A DNA stretch of 64,000 bases from assembly GCA_038249195.1 (NCBI GenBank), contig JBBRWM010000006.1, positions 124,001-188,000 on the forward strand. Direction: 5' to 3'. The position numbers were made by a program, and so were the translations under genes. Of this stretch, positions 25,753 to 33,973 are shown piece by piece (position 1 is the stretch's first letter; the number at the start of each line of letters is the position of its first letter). Origin of the DNA: JAOUEA01 sp038249195. Its GTDB lineage: Bacteria; Actinomycetota; UBA4738; HRBIN12. The notes below the pieces were generated by a model. The model saw nothing but the letters and a program-made list of their open reading frames with translations, searched no databases and was not told the origin of the DNA.

Positions 25753-27063
25753 ATGAGGGATCAGATCCGGGTCGTCGGGGCCGTGGCGCGGAAGCCCAGG
25801 CTGCTGCGGATCCAACTCGCGTTCCTGGGGTTCAACATGACCGAGTACGCGACCTGGATCGCGATCCTCGTCTACGCCTACGAGCGGGGCGGAGCCGCGA
25901 CGGCCGGCGCCGTGGCCGCGATCCAGCTCGTGCCGGCTGGCCTGATCGCCCCGTTCGGCGCCTACGCGGGCGATCGCTTCCGTCGGGACCGCGCGCTGTT
26001 CGTCAGCTACCTCGGCCAGGCCGTCGCGCTCGGGTTCGTCGCCGTCGCCCTGTTCGCGGACGCCCCGTTCTCGCTGACGCTCGTGTTCGCGACCGTGGCG
26101 ACGGCGAGCTTCACGTTCACACGACCCGTCCAAGCATCGCTGCTCCCAGCAGTCTCGGACGGACCGGAGGAACTCACGGCAGCCAACGCCGTGGCGTCCT
26201 TCGCCCAGGGCGTCGGCATCGTCGTGGGACCGTTCGTCGCCGGCGTCCTCCTGGGACGCTGGGGCCCAGACGCGGTCTTCGCGGTCTTCGCCGTCGTCAC
26301 GCTGATCGCGGCCCTGCTCGTGGCAAGCCTCGGGATCTCCGATGCGGTGTGGAGCGCGCCCATCTTGTTCGGGGCGGCGGGCGCGGGGGGCAGCGTCGCA
26401 TGGGTGGCGGGCAACACGCTGCTCCAGAGGATCGCGCCCGGCGAGATGCTCGCCCGGGTGTTCGGGATCCTCGAAGGGGTCGGCACCATCGCGCTGGCGG
26501 TGGGCTCGCTCGGCGCGTCGGCTCTGGTCGCTGGCTTCGGCGTTCGGGTCGCTCTGCTGGCCACGGCGGTGCTCGCCCCCACGGTGATGTTGGCGCTATG
26601 GGTCCCGCTGTCGGCCATCGATCGAGACGCGAAGGCGCCCGACGCCAAAACGCTCAGGTTCGTGCGAGGGATGCCGATCTTCGCGCCGCTCTCAGCACCC
26701 GCCATCGAGCGCATCGTGGGGAACCTCGCGCGCGAGCACGTGCCGGCCGGAGGCATCCTCATCCGCGAGGGGGACGTGGGCGAGCGATTCATCATGATCG
26801 TCGCGGGCGAAGCCGACGTGACGCGCGCCGGCGCCCACGTCGCCGTCCAAGGGGCGGGCGATCACGTGGGAGAGGTCGCGCTGCTTCGCGACGTCCCACG
26901 GAACGCGACCGTGACCGCGAAGACCCCGATGACGGTCCTCACGCTCGAGCGGGCCCCGTTCATCGAGGCCGTGACGGGGCACCCCCAGAGCCGCGAGCGC
27001 GTGGAGGCGATCGCGGATGAGCGCCTACTCACCATCGGCGACGACGGCATCTCCGGGTCGTAG
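25753..27063 (+). CDS. Shortened MFS transporter fused to a cyclic-nucleotide-binding domain
   Basis: A 436-residue protein. Residues 1-300 are MFS-like: FLGFNMTEYATWIAILVYAY, AFGAYAGDRFRRDRALF-type loops and SFTFTRPVQASLLPAV. The C-terminal 120 residues are a cNMP-binding fold (GGILIREGDVGERFIMIVAG, then GDHVGEVALLRDVPRNATV). Relatives are typically well over 500 residues with 12 membrane segments. Here SLGISDAVWSAPILFGAAGA jumps directly to VAGNTLLQRIAPGEMLARVF, so roughly five central segments are missing. Whether it still transports is doubtful. ATG 25753 (or the adjacent GTG 25750) has no ribosome-binding site. It overlaps the convergent P-ATPase gene by 39 nt. Confidence 0.8.
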   Translation: MRDQIRVVGAVARKPRLLRIQLAFLGFNMTEYATWIAILVYAYERGGAATAGAVAAIQLVPAGLIAPFGAYAGDRFRRDRALFVSYLGQAVALGFVAVALFADAPFSLTLVFATVATASFTFTRPVQASLLPAVSDGPEELTAANAVASFAQGVGIVVGPFVAGVLLGRWGPDAVFAVFAVVTLIAALLVASLGISDAVWSAPILFGAAGAGGSVAWVAGNTLLQRIAPGEMLARVFGILEGVGTIALAVGSLGASALVAGFGVRVALLATAVLAPTVMLALWVPLSAIDRDAKAPDAKTLRFVRGMPIFAPLSAPAIERIVGNLAREHVPAGGILIREGDVGERFIMIVAGEADVTRAGAHVAVQGAGDHVGEVALLRDVPRNATVTAKTPMTVLTLERAPFIEAVTGHPQSRERVEAIADERLLTIGDDGISGS

Positions 27064-29079
27064 ATCGAGCCGCCGAAGGAGCATGGCGTTGACCGCTACC
27101 ACGATGGTGGAGATGCTCATAGCCAGGGCACCCACCGCCGGCGCGAGCACGATCCCCGCCCACGCGAACACGCCGGCAGCCAGCGGGATCGCCACCACGT
27201 TGTATCCCGTGGCCCACGCGAGGTTCTGGCGCATCTTCCGGTAGCTCGCCTTCGAGAGCCTGCGCACCGAAACCACACCGCGCGGATCGTCGCTCGCGAG
27301 CACCACGCCCGCGGACTCGATGGCCACGTCGGTGCCGGCGCCGATCGCGATGCCCACGTCCGCGCGCGCGAGCGCCGGGGCGTCGTTCACGCCGTCGCCC
27401 ACCATGGCCACGCGCATCCCACGCGCCATCAGATCCGCGACGGCGCCGTCCTTGTCCTCGGGCAAGACCTCGGCCAGGACCTCGTCCACGCCGACATCGG
27501 CACCGACGGCTTCGGCCACCTGGCGCGCGTCGCCGGTGATCATCACGACCCGGATGCCCTCATCGTGCAGCGCGGCCACGGCCCGGCGCGACTCGGGTCG
27601 GACCGCGTCCTCCACCGCGATTGCTCCCTCCACGTCGGCGTCGCGGATCACGAACAGTACCGTCGCCGCCCGTGCGCGCCACGCCGATACCCGATCGGCG
27701 AGGGCGGCGGGTTCGTCCAGGCCCAGCTCTCGGAGGAGCGCGGGACCACCGACGGAGACGCGCGCACCATCCACGGTCCCGCCCACGCCGCGACCGGTCA
27801 TCGAGTCGAAGTCCAAGACTCCCGGGACGCCGCCGCGTTCCCGCGCGGCGGCCTCGATCGCGCGCGCGAGCGGGTGTTCACTCTGCGTCTCGACGGCCGC
27901 GGCGATCCGCAACACGTCGTCGTCATCCGCGCCCGCGACCTCGAACACGGCCGGCCGACCCGCGGTGAGCGTACCGGTCTTGTCGAACAGGACGGTATCG
28001 ACGGTACGCATCTGTTCGAGCGTCAGCCGGTCCTTCACGAGGATGCCCGCGCGCGCCGAGACGCCGGTCGAGATGGCGATCACGAGCGGGATCGCGAGCC
28101 CGAGCGCGTGCGGGCACGAGATCACCAGCACGGTGACGGCCCGCTCTACCGCATCGGTCACGTGCCCGAGCACCGCCCACACGACGAAGGTGAGAACACC
28201 CGCCGCCACCGCAACGTAGAAGAGGATCTCGGCGGCGCGGTCCGCCAGGGCCTGCGCTCGAGACTTCGAGGCTTGGGCGGCTGCCACCAATCGCTGGATG
28301 CCGGCGATCGCCGTATCGTCACCGACGGCGCGAACGCGGACCCGCACCGTGGTGTTCGTAGCCACGGTGCCGGCCACGACCGGATCTCCGGGCCCGCGCC
28401 CCACGGGGCGCGACTCTCCCGTGATCATCGACTCGTCGAAGGCAGCGGTCCCCTCCTCCACGGTTCCGTCCGCGGGCACGCGGCTGCCCGAGCGCACCAG
28501 CACCATGTCGCCGGGCTCCAGGGTATGGGCGGGGGCGGTCTCGACGACGTCGCCGCGGATCACCTCGGCCTCGTCGGGCAAGAGGGCGGCGAGCGCATCC
28601 AAGGCGCCTGAGGCCCGACCGACCGCCCGCAGCTCCTGCCAGTGCCCGAGCAGCATCACGTCGATCAGCAGGGCAAGCTCCCACCAGAACTCCAGGCTCA
28701 GCACGCCGAACTCTGAAGCGACGCTCGCCGTGAAGGACACCACGATGGCGAGCGAGATCAGCAGCATCATGCCCGGCTGCCGATCGCGCAGCTCGCGCAG
28801 CCCGCCTCGCAGGAACGGGGCGCCCCCGTAGAAGAAGATCACCGTGCCCAGCACGGCCGGGATCCGCTCCGACCCGGGCAAGGTTGGAGCGCCATATCGC
28901 AGCCACTCCTGCACGGTCTCCGACCAGAACAGGATGGGGATCGTCAGGAGCAGGCAGAGCCAGAACCGATCCTGGAACATCGCGACGCTGTGCCTCGCGT
29001 GTTTGTCGTGCGTCGCGGATGCACCACGGGGCGGCGCACCCTCCGCGGCGACGTGCACACCGTGGTGGCCCGAGCTCAT
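27025..29079 (-). CDS. P1B-type heavy-metal ATPase (CPH type, copper/silver)
   Basis: A 684-residue cation-exporting P-type ATPase. The N-terminus has no HMA domain but is His-rich (SGHHGVHV and HDKHARH within 32 residues). It has the TGES actuator motif near 220, the metal-binding CPH motif at 322-324 (SCPHALGL), the phosphorylated Asp366 in DKTGTLT, SEHPLARAI near 405, and GDGVNDAPAL. CPH and a His-rich N-terminus are features of CopB-type Cu+/Cu2+/Ag+ pumps. ATG 29079 is preferred over TTG 29088. A TAGCTT -10 lies 7 nt before it, and GAGGA is in the same gap. Confidence 0.93.
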   Translation of the reverse strand: MSSGHHGVHVAAEGAPPRGASATHDKHARHSVAMFQDRFWLCLLLTIPILFWSETVQEWLRYGAPTLPGSERIPAVLGTVIFFYGGAPFLRGGLRELRDRQPGMMLLISLAIVVSFTASVASEFGVLSLEFWWELALLIDVMLLGHWQELRAVGRASGALDALAALLPDEAEVIRGDVVETAPAHTLEPGDMVLVRSGSRVPADGTVEEGTAAFDESMITGESRPVGRGPGDPVVAGTVATNTTVRVRVRAVGDDTAIAGIQRLVAAAQASKSRAQALADRAAEILFYVAVAAGVLTFVVWAVLGHVTDAVERAVTVLVISCPHALGLAIPLVIAISTGVSARAGILVKDRLTLEQMRTVDTVLFDKTGTLTAGRPAVFEVAGADDDDVLRIAAAVETQSEHPLARAIEAAARERGGVPGVLDFDSMTGRGVGGTVDGARVSVGGPALLRELGLDEPAALADRVSAWRARAATVLFVIRDADVEGAIAVEDAVRPESRRAVAALHDEGIRVVMITGDARQVAEAVGADVGVDEVLAEVLPEDKDGAVADLMARGMRVAMVGDGVNDAPALARADVGIAIGAGTDVAIESAGVVLASDDPRGVVSVRRLSKASYRKMRQNLAWATGYNVVAIPLAAGVFAWAGIVLAPAVGALAMSISTIVVAVNAMLLRRLDLRPGDAVVADGE

Positions 29080-29086
29080 GGTCCTC

Positions 29087-29092
29087 AAGCTA
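29087..29092 (-). promoter_or_regulatory. -10 element (TAGCTT) 7 nt before the P-ATPase start
   Basis: On the minus strand TAGCTT is followed by GAGGACC and ATG 29079. The spacing fits a leaderless start, although GAGGA in the gap could also serve as a ribosome-binding site if transcription starts further upstream. Confidence 0.4.
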
Positions 29093-29106
29093 ACCGACGA
29101 GGTGCG

Positions 29107-29135
29107 AAAAGGCGGCGGGCCGTTGCCCGCCGCTT
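29107..29135 (-). terminator. Intrinsic terminator after lipoprotein gene 1
   Basis: A 9-bp perfect stem GCGGCGGGC / GCCCGCCGC with a 4-nt loop is followed on the minus strand by CTTTTCG, a T run. It lies 29 nt past the stop of the first lipoprotein gene and before the P-ATPase promoter. It should separate the two units. Confidence 0.8.
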
Positions 29136-29163
29136 CCTCGTGCGTTGGGCGAGGGAACCGGGT

Positions 29164-29739
29164 CTACGTCACCGACATGCTCGAGGTCGAGATGCCGGTG
29201 CACGAGAACGTGTCGCCGCTGTCCACAACGCCATTGTCGTTGTCGGCCCACACGCCCGTTACGCCCACGATGCCGTGCGCCGTGTTGTGGGCGGCGGACG
29301 CCTTCGCCTTGAGGACGACCTGCGTCAGCACCTTCTGCTTCACGGCGCCCTTGTCCTTGACCTTGTGCTGGGTCAGGAATCCTTTCCAGATCATGCCCGT
29401 GATCGAGCTGAAGGCCAGCCCGTTGCTCGAGCAGTTGCCCGACAAGTCCATGGCGGCGGCGAAGCCGGGGGCGACCCGCATCGCCTTGGGGCCCCCGAAC
29501 TTCCTGTTCGTGCCCCACGTGGCCTTGCCGATCGCAAGATCGGACGAGTCGATGCCCACGAGGACGAACTGGAACTGTCGCGAGGCCACCGTCGATGCCG
29601 GATGCATCACGAACTGCACCTTCGTCGCCTTGCCGGGCGCGATCGCCGCGGACAGCACGCTGAACCCCTGGAGCGAAAAACACCCGGAAAGCAGGAGGGC
29701 CATCGCCCCCGACGCCAGCGCCACCGATACCTTCTTCAT
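29164..29739 (-). CDS. Lipoprotein of unknown family, paralogue 1
   Basis: A 191-residue secreted lipoprotein: signal peptide with lipobox LLSGC (lipidated Cys20), then a conserved domain with VQFVMHPASTVASRQFQFVL near 41-60, GKATWGTNRKFGGPKAM near 71-87 and FLTQHKVKDKGAV near 121-133. It ends with a Ca-loop-like DNDNGVVDSGD followed by TFSCTGIS. Cys103 and Cys180 are kept in both copies and could form a disulfide. ATG 29739 has GGAGGGG upstream. A gene of equal length and about two-thirds identity follows upstream at 29859-30434. I do not recognise the family; position next to a metal pump suggests, but does not show, a link to metals. Confidence 0.75.
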   Translation of the reverse strand: MKKVSVALASGAMALLLSGCFSLQGFSVLSAAIAPGKATKVQFVMHPASTVASRQFQFVLVGIDSSDLAIGKATWGTNRKFGGPKAMRVAPGFAAAMDLSGNCSSNGLAFSSITGMIWKGFLTQHKVKDKGAVKQKVLTQVVLKAKASAAHNTAHGIVGVTGVWADNDNGVVDSGDTFSCTGISTSSMSVT

Positions 29740-29858
29740 GGACAGACTCCCCTCCCATCGACGCGAAGGCGCGTCAAGATGGCTCGGGCGGCATCGTGGC
29801 ATCCGGGGAGCGGCGCTTCAATCATCGATGACGGGATATGGAACGGCCGTTGCCCCGT

Positions 29859-30434
29859 CTACGTCACGAACACGCTCGAGGTCGAGATGCCCGTGCACTG
29901 GAACGTGTCGGCGGCGTTGAACACGCCGTCGCCGTCATCGACGTACACGCCCGTGACACCCGTGACGAAATGGGGTACGCCGTGGGTGGCGCTCTTCTTG
30001 GCTTTCAGCGCCACCTGCGTGATCAACTTTTGGCCCACCGCCCCCTTGTCCTTCACCTTGTGCTGGGTCAGGAAGCCGGTCCAGTTCATGCCCGTGATCG
30101 AGCTGAACGAGATCCCGTTCTGGGCGCACGTGCCCGAGATGAACATCACGACGCCGAACCCGTTCACCCGCCGCATGACCTTGGGGCCGCCGAACCGGTG
30201 ATTCGTGCCCCAGGTGGCCTTGCCGACCGAGAGCTGGTCGCTGTCGACGCCCACGACGACGAACTGGAACTGGCGCGACGCGACGTTCGTGCTCGGATGC
30301 ATCACGAACTGGACCTTCGTGGATCTGCGGGGTGCGATGGATGACCGAAGGACGCTGAATCCCTGGAGAGAGAAACACCCCGAGAGCAGCAGCGCCATGG
30401 CCCCCGCCAACAAAGTCACCAACGCCTTCCTCAT
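29859..30434 (-). CDS. Lipoprotein of unknown family, paralogue 2
   Basis: Also 191 residues, and aligns to its neighbour at 29164-29739 without a gap; by hand about 128 of 191 residues match. It has the lipobox LLSGC (Cys20), STKVQFVMHPSTNVASRQFQ, TGFLTQHKVKDKGAV, and near the end DDGDGVFNAAD then TFQCTGIS. The Asp/Gly pattern is a better Ca-binding-loop match than in paralogue 1. The tandem arrangement shows a local duplication. The most divergent stretch is residues 85-105. Function is unknown. Confidence 0.75.
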   Translation of the reverse strand: MRKALVTLLAGAMALLLSGCFSLQGFSVLRSSIAPRRSTKVQFVMHPSTNVASRQFQFVVVGVDSDQLSVGKATWGTNHRFGGPKVMRRVNGFGVVMFISGTCAQNGISFSSITGMNWTGFLTQHKVKDKGAVGQKLITQVALKAKKSATHGVPHFVTGVTGVYVDDGDGVFNAADTFQCTGISTSSVFVT

Positions 30435-30468
30435 CGCTCGCTCCCAGCTCGACGTTGCGGGGGTGGGC

Positions 30469-31455
30469 TTACGCCGAGGCCTTCTGCGGCAGACGGTCCG
30501 CCGCCTCCAGCTGCCCCTCGATCCACGCGTAGGTCGACTTCAAGCCGTCCTCCAGCGTGACCTCGGGCGACCATCCGAGCACGGCCTTGCAGCGGTCGTT
30601 GTCGGAGTTGCGGCCGCGCACGCCCTGGGGCTTGGTGAGGTCGTGCTGCTTCACGAGCTCCTTGCCGGCCACCGACGACACCAGGTCCACGAGCTCGTCG
30701 ATGGTCACGAGCCGGTCAGAACCCAAGTTCAACGGCTCCCAATGGTCGGACTGCGCGATGCGGTAGATGCCCTCGACACAGTCGTCGATGTACGTGAAGG
30801 AGCGCGTCTGCTGCCCGTCGCCCCAGATCTCGATGTCGTCGCCGCCGCGCGCGAGCGCGACCTTCCGGCTGATCGCGGCCGGCGCCTTCTCCCGCCCGCC
30901 CTCGTACGTGCCGAGGGGACCGTAGATGTTGTGGAAGCGCGCCACGCGCGTGAGGAGCTTGCCCTCCTCTTCGTAGTACTGGCAGAGCTTCTCGGAGTAC
31001 AGCTTCTCCCAGCCGTAGCCCTCCTCGGGGTCCGCGGGGTAGGCGTCCTCCTCCTTGAGCGGGGTGACGTCCGGGTCGTGCTGCTTGTACATCGGATAGA
31101 TGCACGCGCTCGAGGAGTAGAAGTGGCGCTTCACGCCGTTGTGATAGGCCGCCTCCAGCATGTGCGCGTTGATCAACACGTTGTTGCGAGAGATGTCGAC
31201 GCGGTTGCCGGTGATGTAGCCGATGCCGCCCATGTCGGCCGCCAGCTGATAGACCTCCTCGACGTCAGCGGTGGCCTTGAGGCAGTTGTCCCACTCGCGC
31301 AGGTCCAACACCAGGAACTCGTCGGCCGCGGTCGGCTCGTACTCGGCTTCCTTGATGTCGACCCCACGGACCCAATACCCGCGGTCCTTGAGGTACTTCA
31401 CCATATGGTGACCGATGAACCCTCCCGCGCCGCCAACGACCGCACGCTTCTGCAT
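30469..31455 (-). CDS. NAD-dependent sugar-nucleotide epimerase (GDP-mannose 3,5-epimerase-like)
   Basis: A 328-residue extended SDR. It has the NAD motif VVGGAGGFIGHHMV at the N-terminus, AADMGGIGYITGNRVDI near 73-89, SSSACIYPMYKQ near 114-125, and the catalytic pair in YGWEKLYSE (YxxxK, near 147-151). Later it has VARFHNIYGPLGTYEGGREK near 168-187 and WGDGQQTRSFTYIDDC. The ADMGG/FHNIYGP combination is typical of GDP-mannose 3,5-epimerase relatives. It probably supplies an activated sugar for surface glycans. ATG 31455 has GAAGGGAA upstream. The 216 nt before it hold no gene; the octamer GGTACTAG appears twice there (31567, 31610). Confidence 0.88.
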   Translation of the reverse strand: MQKRAVVGGAGGFIGHHMVKYLKDRGYWVRGVDIKEAEYEPTAADEFLVLDLREWDNCLKATADVEEVYQLAADMGGIGYITGNRVDISRNNVLINAHMLEAAYHNGVKRHFYSSSACIYPMYKQHDPDVTPLKEEDAYPADPEEGYGWEKLYSEKLCQYYEEEGKLLTRVARFHNIYGPLGTYEGGREKAPAAISRKVALARGGDDIEIWGDGQQTRSFTYIDDCVEGIYRIAQSDHWEPLNLGSDRLVTIDELVDLVSSVAGKELVKQHDLTKPQGVRGRNSDNDRCKAVLGWSPEVTLEDGLKSTYAWIEGQLEAADRLPQKASA

Positions 31456-31671
31456 CGCTTCGATTCCCTTCTTCTCCGCGCTCTGGTGGGTTCGAACAAC
31501 CCCACCCGGACCCTTCGCGCTCACGCCATCGATCGCCGCCCGCGGGCGTGAGCGTCATCTGCTTCGGGTACTAGTGATACCTCATGCGCCAACATTTGGC
31601 TACGGCAAAGGTACTAGCCCGTTGGTTGGGAAGATGCCAGCCGAAGTGCAGAAACGCTTCTTCATCGCGTT

Positions 31672-33021
31672 TCAAACGCGGTCGAGCCCGAGGCCGGCGA
31701 CGTTCAATCCGGCCACCGACCCGTCGGGGCCGCGCCGGAACACCGCGGGCTCGCCGGTGTGATGCCCCCCGCGGATGACGAACGCGTCCGCCCCGCGAGT
31801 CGGCTCGAGCGTGGGCGCGGGCGCGTCGACCCCGATCCAGCGGAGCGTGAGCGCGCCTTCGTGCCAGGCCACCCGGCAGCCGTCGGCCCCCTCGGGCCAG
31901 GCGTAGCGCCCCAGCAGGTCTCGGCAGGCCGCAGGGATCGTCGCAGGCGGATCTGCGGTGGTCGCCGCGCGCGGGTGCGCGCGGGATGCCACCACCAGCT
32001 CCTCGATCAACGTCATCGCCAGCGTGCTCGCGGGCGCGTCGCCGTTGGCGAGCGCCGCCACTCCGATCCGGTCGGGGAGGCTGAAGACCAGTCGCGCGCT
32101 GAAGCCCACGGTGCCGCCCTGGTGCCCCACGTAGACGTGTTCGCCGCGGCGTTCCTGCGTCCAGCCCAACCCCTGCCCCGCCGTCCAGGCGTCGTCCGTG
32201 ATCACGTGGGGGCGCTGCATCTCACGCAACGTGTCGGTCGCGAGCACCGCGTCGTCGCCGTCGAGCTGGAAGCCGATCCAGCCCGCGAGGTCGGCCACGG
32301 TGGACCACAGACCCCCTTCCGCGTCGGTGGGCTTCTCGCGGCCCCCGGACACGGGCGGCTCGCCGGCAAGGTCGTCGGGTGCGTCGTAGCCGGTGGCGAC
32401 CGCGAGGCCCATGGTCGGCTCGAACCCGGTCTCGTCCAGGCGCAGAGGCTCGAGGAGGCGCGTGCGGAGGGCGTCTCGATAGGGGCGGCCATCCGCGCGC
32501 GCGACGACCTCCCCGAGCAGTTGGTATCCGAGGTTCGAGTACTTGCGTTCGGTGCCGGGGGCCAACACCACCTCGATGCGCTCGGCCCCCGCGAGCGTGT
32601 CGGCCACGGTCGGGAACCGGCGGGCGCGCCAGTCCTGGAGCGGAGGGTCGTGGGTGATGCCCGCTCGATGCGTGAGCAGCAGGCGGAGCGTCACGTCATC
32701 GACCGAGCCGAACGGGTTGCGCGCGGCGGCGAACTCGGGCAGGTGCGCGGCGAGCGGATCGTCGAGCCCCAGGAGCCCCTCGTCGCGCAGCTGCAGCACG
32801 GCGGTGGCCGTGAAGGTCTTGGTCACCGAGGCCACGCGGAAGGCCGTGTGCGCATCCGGGACCCGCGCCGACGCCAGGTCGGCGAAGCCGCCCGCCGCGA
32901 CCCACGCGAGCGCGCCGTCCACCACCGCACCCGCCGCCGCGCCGGGAGCGGCGTGCTCGTCGACGAACCCGGCGACGATCGAGGAGAGGCGCGGGCGCAG
33001 CGCCTCCAGCCAGGGCTCCAT
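31672..33021 (-). CDS. Serine hydrolase of the beta-lactamase/penicillin-binding-protein C family
   Basis: A 449-residue protein with the SxxK motif VASVTKTF (Ser65, Lys68), YSN in RKYSNLGY near 160, and HQGGTVGFSA near 320 in the place of KTG. A C-terminal domain of about 100 residues follows. It is a class C-like esterase/peptidase and not a clear antibiotic-resistance enzyme. There is no signal peptide. It begins 7 nt after the stop of the epimerase gene and is on the same strand, so probably co-transcribed. Confidence 0.88.
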   Translation of the reverse strand: MEPWLEALRPRLSSIVAGFVDEHAAPGAAAGAVVDGALAWVAAGGFADLASARVPDAHTAFRVASVTKTFTATAVLQLRDEGLLGLDDPLAAHLPEFAAARNPFGSVDDVTLRLLLTHRAGITHDPPLQDWRARRFPTVADTLAGAERIEVVLAPGTERKYSNLGYQLLGEVVARADGRPYRDALRTRLLEPLRLDETGFEPTMGLAVATGYDAPDDLAGEPPVSGGREKPTDAEGGLWSTVADLAGWIGFQLDGDDAVLATDTLREMQRPHVITDDAWTAGQGLGWTQERRGEHVYVGHQGGTVGFSARLVFSLPDRIGVAALANGDAPASTLAMTLIEELVVASRAHPRAATTADPPATIPAACRDLLGRYAWPEGADGCRVAWHEGALTLRWIGVDAPAPTLEPTRGADAFVIRGGHHTGEPAVFRRGPDGSVAGLNVAGLGLDRV

Positions 33022-33028
33022 CGGCCCG

Positions 33029-33973
33029 CTAGATCCCCTTCAGATAGGCGACCGTCTCCGCGAGCCCGTCCTCCAAGTGCGTCCAGGGCTTCCACGCGAT
33101 GGCGCTCGGCGCGCTGGAGATGTCGAGGGCGATCCGTCGCAGCTCGCCCTGCGGCAGGGCCCCGAACTCGGGATCGGCGTCGTAGCCAATGATGTCCGCG
33201 AGCAGCCGATAGACGCCGCTCACGCTGGACTCGAGCCCGGTGCCTACGTTCACGAGCTTGCCTGACCCGCGATCGAACGCCTGCACGAGCGCGTGCACGG
33301 TGTCGTCGATGAACACGAAGTCGCGCGTCTGGTTGCCGTCGCCGTAGATCGTGACGGGTTCCTTCGCGATCATGCGGCTCGCGAAGATGGCCACGACGCC
33401 CGCCTCGCCGTGGGGGTCCTGGCGGGGGCCGTAGACGTTGGCCAGCGCACACGCCGTGTAATCCACGCCGCGATAGCGCTGGTAGAAGCCGAAGTAGTCA
33501 AGCACGACCTTCTTGGAGATGCCGCAGGGGCTCAGGGGATGCGAGCTTTGCGCCGCGCTCTCCTTCACGGGGATACGCTTGGGGTCGCCGTAGAGCGTCC
33601 CGCCGCTGGCGCCGTAGATCACCTTGCGCGCCTCGACCTTGGCCGCGCACTCCAGCACGTTCAGCGTGCCCATGATGTTGATGCTCGCATCGAGCGCCGG
33701 ATCATCGAGCGACGGACGGACCCCCGACTGCGCCGCGAGGTGATAGACGACCTCGGGGCGGTGTCGTTCGAACAAGGGCAGCAGGCCGTCGGCGCGCACG
33801 TCCATGTTGAAGAACGTGAACTCCTTGCCGTAGCCCCTGGCGTCGACGAGGTTCGCGATGCGCCCGGTGCTCAGGTCGTCCACGCTGATCACGCGATGGC
33901 CTTCCGCGAGGAGGCGGTCGGCGAGGTGCGAGCCGATGAACCCGGCGCCCCCGGTCACCAGGACGGTGCTCAC
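33029..33973 (-). CDS. NAD-dependent epimerase/dehydratase with Cys in place of the catalytic Tyr
   Basis: A 314-residue extended SDR of the GalE/UDP-glucuronate-epimerase type. It has VTGGAGFIGSHLADRL at the N-terminus, YHLAAQSGVRPSLDDP near 77-92, GASGGTLYGDPKRIPV near 121-136, and ANVYGPRQDPHGEAGVVAIF. The catalytic segment reads HPLSPCGISKK, with Cys150 where YxxxK enzymes have Tyr; Lys154 is kept. The codon is TGC, one base from TAC. GTG 33973 overlaps the tsaD stop (GTGA). It may have altered chemistry, be inactive, or carry a sequence error. Confidence 0.85.
   Translation of the reverse strand: MSTVLVTGGAGFIGSHLADRLLAEGHRVISVDDLSTGRIANLVDARGYGKEFTFFNMDVRADGLLPLFERHRPEVVYHLAAQSGVRPSLDDPALDASINIMGTLNVLECAAKVEARKVIYGASGGTLYGDPKRIPVKESAAQSSHPLSPCGISKKVVLDYFGFYQRYRGVDYTACALANVYGPRQDPHGEAGVVAIFASRMIAKEPVTIYGDGNQTRDFVFIDDTVHALVQAFDRGSGKLVNVGTGLESSVSGVYRLLADIIGYDADPEFGALPQGELRRIALDISSAPSAIAWKPWTHLEDGLAETVAYLKGI

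Noticed and set aside
31456..31671. The 216-nt gap between the epimerase and the beta-lactamase-like gene, searched for a tRNA or riboswitch
   Set aside because: No cloverleaf or conserved aptamer is seen. The octamer GGTACTAG occurs twice and one copy is part of an imperfect palindrome, too little to claim a function.
31672..33021. Reading the serine hydrolase as an antibiotic-resistance beta-lactamase
   Set aside because: It has SxxK and YSN, but HQGG in place of KTG, no signal peptide and an extra C-terminal domain, as in esterase/peptidase relatives.
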